A stretch of DNA of 47,930 bases from NCBI GenBank assembly GCA_938017685.1, contig CALIIL010000164.1, positions 1-47,930 of the forward strand. The letters are read 5' to 3'. Below, piece after piece: positions 43,401 to 47,930 of the stretch (position 1 is its first letter; every line of letters begins with the position of its first letter). The notes beneath the pieces were generated by a model. That model was not told where the DNA came from, made no database searches, and was given only the letters and a program-made list of their open reading frames with translations. Source of the stretch: an uncultured Chitinophagaceae bacterium. Lineage in GTDB: Bacteria > Bacteroidota > Bacteroidia > Chitinophagales > Chitinophagaceae. A program made the translations under genes and the position numbers.

Positions 43401-43646
43401 TAATCGGTCGCGCATATTTTTTTGTCCTTCATCAGTAAAGGTTAGACATAAAATATTTTGAGGCTGTACTTGTGCTTCACTGCGCAAAAGGTTAGCAATA
43501 CGCATGGAAAGGATTTGCGTCTTACCTGTTCCAGGACCTGCCAATACTAGAACGGGACCATAGATGGTGTCTACCGCTTTTTTCTGTTCGGGATTGAGCC
43601 TAACGTACTCTTTATCAAAATTATCTTGTAGTGATTGTTTGTTCAT
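40470..43646 (-). CDS. UvrD/Rep-type helicase fused to a PD-(D/E)xK nuclease (AddB-like)
   Basis: This is a 1058-residue DNA repair enzyme. Superfamily 1 helicase motifs are complete: Walker A AGPGTGKTQ (36-44), Ia LCLTFTDEGQKNMRDR, II YLLVDEMQDTN, III VFVVGDDDQAIYRFQGA, V FTYHGAKGREFEHV and VI RRLFYVGITRAKHNLYIS. The last 300 residues are a RecB-type nuclease: TFGSVIHDTLEEFF, GFIDKVEFHPYDIQFIDYKT and YWRQAVFYKIL. One cysteine in LDCPVGF and three at the end (CGKEDCQYC) suggest a 4Fe-4S cluster like that of AddB. It probably resects double-strand ends. Confidence 0.92.
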   Translation of the reverse strand: MNKQSLQDNFDKEYVRLNPEQKKAVDTIYGPVLVLAGPGTGKTQILSMRIANLLRSEAQVQPQNILCLTFTDEGQKNMRDRLFKLIGPQTARHIHVHTYHSFCSEIIQQNLSYFKKDQLELVTELEELSYMTQLVLRMPKDNLFYSPKKPTKNIGYLRNLFGKIKQEGWTSDELIKKTNEHIEEIKNDEANISSRGKTKGQLKADAQKEIKQYEKTIQAAKIYDEYQKILKEHSRYEFADMILWVIDLLKNNDGILYDVQEKYQYLLVDEMQDTNGTQLDLVNQLTSYDESPNVFVVGDDDQAIYRFQGANLDNLTNYRNKYLKHGLTEVSLKTNYRSFQGILNNATTLIEENKQRLIYQMPDLSKELISFQTNETKKDTEPVLLSHYNPHYEYAYVANQIKELLNAGTEASEIAILCTKNAHCQSMGEYLNKIDVPFYTRASTSLLHFVFTKQLLNILRYVQSENKFPYSEDDLLFEILHYDMFKIEPQDVSKLYIDCYSFNRGKKKISRKSLRQYVLEEKEGESFTLFNQSANQIKEVVLLLEKLIKAKTNNSLYRLMDIVNHELKLIDYILKSDDKFEKLELLNSIYDLIKEETERTPDVTLEQFLENIQAFEDNDIQLRYTKVFGNDKSVKIFTYHGAKGREFEHVFMLGCVDEQWEKKRKGGFGSLKIPPNIFQTTSDDKDIEELRRLFYVGITRAKHNLYISYHQQDNKGKGKSPSLFVNEMYAEEQDKMQAAIVKNEMPKEALIPFASLYVEATEVKLAQLETEYVDRQLQHFQLNVSALNSYLDCPVGFYVKSILRAPSGKNESMTFGSVIHDTLEEFFQGMLDNEQVFPAKEELMKMLENQMYGQRAKFSTEGYKLKKEYGEQILKGMYDKFLDTWCKEVKLEEHVAAVVDGIKIKGFIDKVEFHPYDIQFIDYKTGDREGTYAKEKLKKPNPKGKTEKAKRGGDYWRQAVFYKILADESQKYLKPVNKALYVFVEPDKETKQIPDPVEFTFTLDDISLVKTQIKETYEAIMHHDFYTGCGKEDCQYCNFMKETNQDISVQDLQEDASL

Positions 43647-43778
43647 AGCAATAACTCAAATGTAAGTTGTTGCTGCGTAATGAGTTTGAGTTGTAGTGGA
43701 TACTTATTGCACGAGTTGCTCACGCTTGAGCTCATACCTCAAAACTGATTTAATATTAATTGATAAGTATCTTCACAC

Positions 43779-44003
43779 TTACTTTAACTTGTAAGCCCTC
43801 CGAAATAAAAATATTTCAAGAGCAACCAAAATAACTAATATTAAAAAACCAATAATAATCAGAAGTAATAATCTTCCTTTCTCTTGTTCGGAAAAATCGC
43901 TCAAAAAGTAACTGCTAACCGCAGCTAGCCATTCTACTAAAAAAATAATACTCGGCACTGATATAATAATAAACAGAACCCACTACAAATACTTTTTATT
44001 CAT
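43779..44003 (-). pseudogene. Small two-helix membrane protein interrupted by a TAG codon
   Basis: The minus-strand frame begins MNKKYL, has TAG at codon 7 (43983-43985), then reads WVLFIIISVPSIIFLVEWLA through a second helix LLLLIIIGFLILVILVALEI to FLFRRAYKLK and a stop. The remaining 67 codons are uninterrupted and strongly protein-like with two membrane segments and a positive tail. It starts five bases after the stop of the small lipoprotein gene. Either it is a fresh nonsense pseudogene, a sequencing error, or translation begins after the TAG, for example at a GTG a few codons on. Confidence 0.6.
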
Positions 44004-44008
44004 TTAAC

Positions 44009-44224
44009 CTACTTCAACTCACAACTAACTGCACCATTGCGCCCATCTTCATAAGCGTCGCATTTTATCTTAGCTTCTGAGCGTTTGGTATCTTTTATCT
44101 TATACGTTTCTACACCCATGTTTATAGTCGTTGCATCGCACTCGCAAGCATATTCTTTGGCACATGAACTTAAAAAGCAAAGTGCTATAAATAATATAGG
44201 TATTAGTACAAGTTGTTTTTTCAT
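44009..44224 (-). CDS. Small lipoprotein of unknown function
   Basis: This is a 71-residue lipoprotein: MKKQLVLIPILFIALCFLSS then the acylated Cys21. The mature part of about 50 residues has four cysteines (two in CECD, then KCDAYEDGRNGAVSCELK), probably disulfide-bonded. No known domain is recognised. A small membrane protein frame follows after five bases, so the two probably form an operon. Confidence 0.75.
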   Translation of the reverse strand: MKKQLVLIPILFIALCFLSSCAKEYACECDATTINMGVETYKIKDTKRSEAKIKCDAYEDGRNGAVSCELK

Positions 44225-44273
44225 ATTGAATAATTTGTAGGCTCTCTCAAATATACGAATAGATAGGACAAAA

Positions 44274-44304
44274 AAAAGTCCCCCTCGATTGGAGTGGGAC
44301 TTTT
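44274..44304 (-). terminator. Terminator downstream of porP/sprF
   Basis: AAAAGTCCC and GGGACTTTT form the outer stem, with an inner CTC/GAG helix after a mismatch. It lies 21 bases past the stop of the PorP/SprF gene and is flanked by A- and T-runs. Confidence 0.75.
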
Positions 44305-44324
44305 AATAATTTTTTTTTTTTGAT

Positions 44325-45350
44325 CTAGAAACGAGGACAAGCAAAGTTGTATGTCTTCGTATCATTTTGGATAAAGCAACCATTATATATTAATGATAAC
44401 TCTAAACCACCTTGGCTTTGTGTTGCTGTTGTAAATCCTGAAAGGTTAACATCATAAGACAAGCCTAACTTCGCTTTACTCCACTCAAAACCGATATAAG
44501 GTGCAACTGCATCATTATATCTATACCAAGCACCTAGGTAAAATATGGTACTCTTATCTTCCTCTTCATGATATGGGTTTAAGATAAAACCAGCAGCACC
44601 TCCAACTAAAACCTCAAAAGCTTTTCCTTGTTGTTGATACATGCTACTTAAATACATAACCATATTATCATTCATTTGAATAGAACCACCTAATGTAGCC
44701 GTAATACGAGAGTGAATTTTGTAATTCTCACCTAAAAAACTTTCTACTGGGCGAGTAATGTGGTAATAAGACAAACCAGCATAAATTGTTGATCGCTCAT
44801 TTACATAACCAGAATACATTAAACCAGCATTAAAGTCTGGGTAAGGATCCATTTGATTAATGTTTTCTCCACTTAAGAAAATCGGTTGACCCGTTACTGG
44901 ATCATACATACTTTCGAATGTAAGCTTCGTTTGGTCGATACTCTTTTGTACCAAGTAACCCTGAGCACCTAAAGAAAGCGTTTTAGGTCTATCTGGATCG
45001 TCGCTCAATTGTTTGTGATAAGCCAATGAAAGACCGGCCGTTACATTTTGTAATGCACCAGAACCTGATTGGTCATAAAGACCTAAAATACCAACACCTA
45101 AGGCATCACCATTTAATTTACCTTTCAACAAAGACATATCATATGAAAATGATCCTGTTAAGTATGGAGTAGAATTAACTGCACCCCACTGGCTACGATA
45201 GTTACCTGACAAGCGCCAATCACAATTAACTAGGCCTGTATTAGCTGGATTCATCGTTAATGGAGATGTAAAATATTGTGTAAAGTGAACATCCTGTCCA
45301 ACTGCTTGGAGAGATATTAATGCTAAAAGCGTAAAGATTATTTTTTTCAT
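44325..45350 (-). CDS. PorP/SprF family type IX secretion membrane protein
   Basis: This is a 341-residue outer-membrane beta-barrel. A signal peptide (MKKIIFTLLALISLQAVGQ) precedes DVHFTQYFTSPLTMNPANTG, the family hallmark; NYRSQWGAVNSTPYLTGSFS and the closing strand SQGGLELSLIYNG also fit. PorP and SprF proteins help secretion or surface attachment of large T9SS cargo. They usually lie beside the large adhesin they serve; here the nearest such cargo is the type B protein about 13 kb away, so this copy stands alone. Confidence 0.93.
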   Translation of the reverse strand: MKKIIFTLLALISLQAVGQDVHFTQYFTSPLTMNPANTGLVNCDWRLSGNYRSQWGAVNSTPYLTGSFSYDMSLLKGKLNGDALGVGILGLYDQSGSGALQNVTAGLSLAYHKQLSDDPDRPKTLSLGAQGYLVQKSIDQTKLTFESMYDPVTGQPIFLSGENINQMDPYPDFNAGLMYSGYVNERSTIYAGLSYYHITRPVESFLGENYKIHSRITATLGGSIQMNDNMVMYLSSMYQQQGKAFEVLVGGAAGFILNPYHEEEDKSTIFYLGAWYRYNDAVAPYIGFEWSKAKLGLSYDVNLSGFTTATQSQGGLELSLIYNGCFIQNDTKTYNFACPRF

Positions 45351-45506
45351 TTGCTTTAGTTTTTGTTTTTTTATTTCTTTATAGTATTAAGTCGCAAAGC
45401 GCGTGCCAAACCCCCAATATGGTAGTTAAAGGTAATTGGAGTATTTGAATTAAAAAAATATTGTTAATAAAATAGACGTATTTTTTACAAAGAAAGTTGG
45501 GTTACT

Positions 45507-46043
45507 CTAATCGTCAGTAAATCTAGGGTCTGTCTCCATTACATGCCCACAATTAGTGCACGTTCTTAGCTCCTCGCTTGCATAGTACTCTTTAAATCTT
45601 GGCTGAAAATCATTTTCTATATCTTTTAATTCAAAAAAGGTTTCGTGTAGTTTATGATTACACTCATCACAGAACCACATCAAGCCATCGGTAAAGCCTT
45701 TGCCTTGGCGCACACGCTCAATAACTAGACCTATAGAACCTTCCTCTCGCCATGGAGAATGTGGCACTTTGGCAGGATGCATATACATATCACCTGGACC
45801 TAAGCTTACTTCTACTCGTTGGCCATCTTGCTGCGTAATCACTTTAATATTTCCTTCTAATTGATAAAAAAGCTCCTCAGTCTCATTATAATGATAGTCT
45901 TTTCGAGCATTTGGACCACCCACTACCATTACGATAAAGTCTTGTCCAATGGGATATAAGCTTTTGTTAGCAACAGGTGGCTTGAGTAGATGTCGGTTTT
46001 CTTCAATCCATTTATTCAGATTAAAAGGCGCTTTAATTTCCAT
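45507..46043 (-). CDS. 3-hydroxyanthranilate 3,4-dioxygenase
   Basis: The enzyme opens the ring of 3-hydroxyanthranilate in tryptophan breakdown or in NAD synthesis through quinolinate. The 178-residue cupin has iron ligands His51, Glu57 (HYNETEELFYQLEG) and His95 (VPHSPWRE). A rubredoxin-like site is formed by Cys125, Cys128, Cys162 and Cys165 (CDEC and CTNC), the same spacing as in the characterised bacterial enzyme. No other kynurenine-pathway gene is adjacent. Confidence 0.94.
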   Translation of the reverse strand: MEIKAPFNLNKWIEENRHLLKPPVANKSLYPIGQDFIVMVVGGPNARKDYHYNETEELFYQLEGNIKVITQQDGQRVEVSLGPGDMYMHPAKVPHSPWREEGSIGLVIERVRQGKGFTDGLMWFCDECNHKLHETFFELKDIENDFQPRFKEYYASEELRTCTNCGHVMETDPRFTDD

Positions 46044-46138
46044 ACTAATAATTTGAAATAAAGTTAAGCAAAGAAAAATAGAATTGCTAAAAATTATCTA
46101 AATCCATTTTGGACTCTATAATATCATGGCTAATCCAT

Positions 46139-46146
46139 TAAATTTG
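46139..46146 (+). promoter_or_regulatory. -7 promoter element of the DUF4834-like gene
   Basis: TAAATTTG matches TAnnTTTG exactly and ends six bases before the ATG at 46153. A TTTG lies 27 bases upstream, longer than usual. As at 7116, the message would be leaderless or nearly so. Confidence 0.5.
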
Positions 46147-46152
46147 TAGCAT

Positions 46153-46317
46153 ATGTTACGCACGATTGGCTTTATTATTCTTTTTTACTTTGTTATGCGC
46201 ATTCTTCGCAGCCTATTTGAACCGAAGGCAGGCAAGCGTATGCCTAATGCAAGAGCACCTCAAAAAAGACCACAGGAAAAAGTCGGCGACTTTATTGATT
46301 ACGAAGAAGTAAATTAA
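46153..46317 (+). CDS. Small single-pass membrane protein, DUF4834-like
   Basis: This is a 54-residue protein. An N-terminal membrane helix (MLRTIGFIILFYFVMRILRS) is followed by a basic, proline-containing stretch (KRMPNARAPQKRPQEK) and an acidic end with GDFIDYEEVN. This layout fits the DUF4834 small membrane proteins of Bacteroidota; function is unknown. It converges with the phosphatase gene, overlapping its stop by four bases. A good -7 promoter element lies directly upstream. Confidence 0.75.
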   Translation: MLRTIGFIILFYFVMRILRSLFEPKAGKRMPNARAPQKRPQEKVGDFIDYEEVN

Positions 46318-46943
46318 ACCTTCGGTTTAAAAATATCTTCCTCCATACACATATCATCTTTCATATGAATGGTCTGGATGCCAAGCTTATCGGCGGCTTC
46401 AATGTGTTGTATGCTATCGTCTATAAACAGCGTGTTTTCTACTTTTAAACCTTGATCGTTTAGTACATGTAAGAACACATCATCATTCGGTTTTCGCAAG
46501 CCAATACGATGAGACAGGTATACTTTATTAAAGAAAATATTTAAATTATCATAGCCACACACCTCCTTTACAGACTTATTATACTCTCGTTCGTGTATTA
46601 TATTGGTGTTGCTTAATAAATACAAGTCATAATCTAATTGTAGTTGTTGCAATATTTGCAAGCGGCGTAATGGTATATCTAACAACAGGGCGTTCCAAGC
46701 ATCAATGATATCTTGTGGCTTGGTCCCATCCTTACAAAAGCTTTGGGCATAAGCAATGAAGTCATAATCAGAGACCTTTCCCATTTCAAAATCATCCATG
46801 AAGTTAGACTGCTTTTGTTTTGAAAAGTGTACTTGGAAGTTTTGCACCCCTAATTCTTTAAAAGCATCAATGGTTAGCTGATAATCAATATCCAGAATGA
46901 CATTTCCAAGGTCAAAAATGATATGTTTAATATTATTCTTCAT
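46314..46943 (-). CDS. HAD-superfamily phosphatase, YihX-like
   Basis: This is a 209-residue HAD hydrolase. Motif I is FDLGNVILDID, with Asp as nucleophile and Gly in the position usually Asp, as in the YihX glucose-1-phosphatase branch. Motif II is LLSNTN, motif III is the Lys of GLRKPND and motif IV is FIDDS. The cap is a four-helix bundle (FMDDFEMGKVSDYDFIAYAQ). Sugar phosphate is the probable substrate; the exact one is not known. Confidence 0.88.
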   Translation of the reverse strand: MKNNIKHIIFDLGNVILDIDYQLTIDAFKELGVQNFQVHFSKQKQSNFMDDFEMGKVSDYDFIAYAQSFCKDGTKPQDIIDAWNALLLDIPLRRLQILQQLQLDYDLYLLSNTNIIHEREYNKSVKEVCGYDNLNIFFNKVYLSHRIGLRKPNDDVFLHVLNDQGLKVENTLFIDDSIQHIEAADKLGIQTIHMKDDMCMEEDIFKPKV

Positions 46944-46972
46944 TTTCTATTCTACAATAATAAATTATACTT

Positions 46973-46980
46973 TACTTTTG
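46973..46980 (+). promoter_or_regulatory. Possible -7 element for the tRNA(CAU) transcript
   Basis: TACTTTTG matches TAnnTTTG on the plus strand, 122 bases before the mature tRNA. No clear -33 element is seen. If used, the primary transcript would include the broken tRNA copy at 47048-47093. Confidence 0.35.
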
Positions 46981-47047
46981 CGCTCTTATTAGTTGAAATA
47001 TTCAGCTAATTGGAACAGTTCTTCTTTTAACATTGAATAGTTCGTAA

Positions 47048-47093
47048 TCAAATTGGACCTATAGCTCTCCCGATAGCTATCGGGATGGTTAGA
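47048..47093 (+). pseudogene. Broken partial copy of the CAU tRNA with a palindrome in its D arm
   Basis: TCAAATTGGACCTATAGCTC at 47048-47067 repeats exactly at 47096-47115, the leader and 5' end of the tRNA. In the first copy an 18-base perfect palindrome, TCCCGATAGCTATCGGGA (47068-47085), stands where the tRNA has AGT, followed by TGGTTAGA (47086-47093) as in the tRNA D arm. Nothing of the anticodon or T arm follows, so it cannot be functional. Confidence 0.88.
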
Positions 47094-47102
47094 TGTCAAA
47101 TT

Positions 47103-47176
47103 GGACCTATAGCTCAGTTGGTTAGAGCACCTGACTCATAATCAGGTGGTCCCAGGTTCGAGTCCTGGTGGGTCCA
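47103..47176 (+). tRNA. tRNA with anticodon CAU, probably tRNA-Ile2 (lysidine type), otherwise Met
   Basis: A 74-nt cloverleaf: acceptor GGACCTA/TGGGTCC with discriminator A, D arm AGCTCAGTTGGTTAGAGCA, anticodon stem CCTGA/TCAGG with loop CTCATAA, T arm CCAGG-TTCGAGT-CCTGG. The C4-G69 and C5-G68 pairs favour the isoleucine form recognised by TilS over elongator Met, but this is an inference. CCA is not encoded. Confidence 0.9.
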
Positions 47177-47184
47177 CTTAAATT

Positions 47185-47218
47185 AAAAGCCTTTGCAAAA
47201 TTTGCAAAGGCTTTTTTT
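47185..47218 (+). terminator. Terminator after tRNA(CAU)
   Basis: AAAAGCCTTTGCAAA (47185-47199) pairs with TTTGCAAAGGCTTTT (47201-47215), followed by T residues. It lies nine bases after the tRNA. Confidence 0.9.
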
Positions 47219-47246
47219 ATTAAATTAAGTATATAAAGATTAATCG

Positions 47247-47774
47247 TTAAAGAACATTAGCCTTTACCTCAAATGCTGAGGTGGTGCTTAAATCATAATC
47301 TTGTGTAATAATTTGATCGGTCACCGCTTCTACTTTTAATTTATAAGTGTCCTTTATGATGTAAGGTTTCAGATCCTCATCTTCTACGTCAAGATCTAAA
47401 AGACTAAGTCCATCTGGAACATCAGACTTGCTGGCGATTATTTTATCACTCAAGCCATCAGCACTTATACTTAGCTGTATTGACTTTAAAAAATCTAAAT
47501 TACCACCTGTAGGATTCGTAACTTCCAAGTTCATACTCGTTAGTTTAATATACTCTACCCTATCCGTATTAGCGTTATTGGTTGAAAATTCACTTTCAAA
47601 ATTGGTAACGACATCCGGCGTATTAATATTTAAGGGAACTCCTAAACCGGTAGAGGCTGGAATAGTAAATGTTGTTGTTCTTGAAAAAGTAAAGGTGGTT
47701 AGAGAATCTAAAACCTTTGTACAAGAAGCTGCTAAAATTGAAACGAATGCAAGGCACACAACTATTTTTTTCAT
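47247..47774 (-). CDS. Lipoprotein of unknown function
   Basis: This is a 175-residue lipoprotein. MKKIVVCLAFVSILAASC gives the lipobox with Cys18. The mature part is rich in Ser, Thr and Asp with alternating beta strands (IKLTSMNLEVTNPTG, KSIQLSISADGLSDK, DTYKLKVEAVTDQIITQDYD), suggesting a single beta-sandwich domain. No family is recognised. It converges with the tRNA, whose terminator lies just downstream. Confidence 0.75.
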   Translation of the reverse strand: MKKIVVCLAFVSILAASCTKVLDSLTTFTFSRTTTFTIPASTGLGVPLNINTPDVVTNFESEFSTNNANTDRVEYIKLTSMNLEVTNPTGGNLDFLKSIQLSISADGLSDKIIASKSDVPDGLSLLDLDVEDEDLKPYIIKDTYKLKVEAVTDQIITQDYDLSTTSAFEVKANVL

Positions 47775-47930
47775 ACCGTTATATTTTTATATTGTATGTA
47801 CTCAAAGTTACCAGTTAGAACTAGCCACTGCTAATACGAGTCTATCGAAAATACGATTTCCAAAGTATCTACGGTTGAGTTTGTAGCAAAATTCGTCTAA
47901 ATAGTTCTGTAAATATTTACCTTTTATTCT

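Noticed and set aside
43983-43985. Amber codon read through as a modified amino acid
   Set aside because: No pyrrolysine genes or readthrough context are visible, and all other genes here use TAG as an ordinary stop (for example the lipoprotein stop at 44009-44011).
46314-46943. Phosphoglycolate phosphatase or beta-phosphoglucomutase as the HAD function
   Set aside because: The FDLGNVILDID motif and the LLSNTN and GLRKPND pattern fit the YihX branch better.

Overview
The window looks like chromosomal DNA of a free-living Bacteroidota species, probably near Chitinophagales or Saprospirales, although the sequence alone does not fix the order. The grounds are the low GC content, promoters of the Bacteroidota type (TTTG about 19-23 bases before TAnnTTTG), few Shine-Dalgarno sites, many lipoproteins and type IX secretion (T9SS) or gliding proteins: GldJ, a PorP/SprF protein and an adhesin-like protein with a type B sorting tail.

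Layout. 1-2011: 5' part of uvrA (minus). 2175-3448: two overlapping LVIVD-type lipoproteins. 3575-4556: a short str operon, rpsL-rpsG, with its own promoter and terminator and no fusA. 4594-6512: a minus-strand lipoprotein trio with overlapping ends. 7116-10444: a tightly overlapping operon of SAM hydrolase-like protein, ABM monooxygenase, aroB and aroA. 10524-16100: a GT117/DUF2723 membrane protein, a biotin carrier protein and a Lys/Glu-rich DUF4476 protein. Then tRNA-Gln(UUG), galE, a small DUF1232-like membrane protein, murF and gldJ on the minus strand. 20776-29053: a secreted basic protein, an M16 protease, a CoA-binding protein, a SPOR protein, an M20 amidohydrolase, a K+ channel with a zinc-ribbon tail, and pepT. 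29055-31490: a large T9SS cargo protein.

31.5-38.8 kb is the accessory part. It has long gene-poor gaps, gene remnants, a type II restriction-modification operon and a Fic gene. The restriction enzyme is of the MvaI/BcnI type. The cytosine-5 methyltransferase carries an N-terminal domain resembling the arm-type DNA-binding domain of tyrosine recombinases. The Fic gene lies between two directly repeated thiolase 3' ends, one a remnant and one belonging to an intact acetyl-CoA acetyltransferase. This suggests insertion at the end of a housekeeping gene.

40470-47774 returns to ordinary genes: a UvrD-type helicase-nuclease, a small lipoprotein followed by an amber-interrupted small membrane protein, porP/sprF, 3-hydroxyanthranilate dioxygenase, a DUF4834-like peptide, a YihX-like phosphatase, a tRNA with anticodon CAU preceded by a broken partial copy of itself, and a lipoprotein.

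The strongest candidate for something undescribed is the restriction-modification operon. Its methyltransferase has an integrase-like arm domain, and three TGTCCG repeats lie exactly over its predicted promoter, so self-regulation through that domain is a testable idea. All calls come from reading the sequence; no database search was run.
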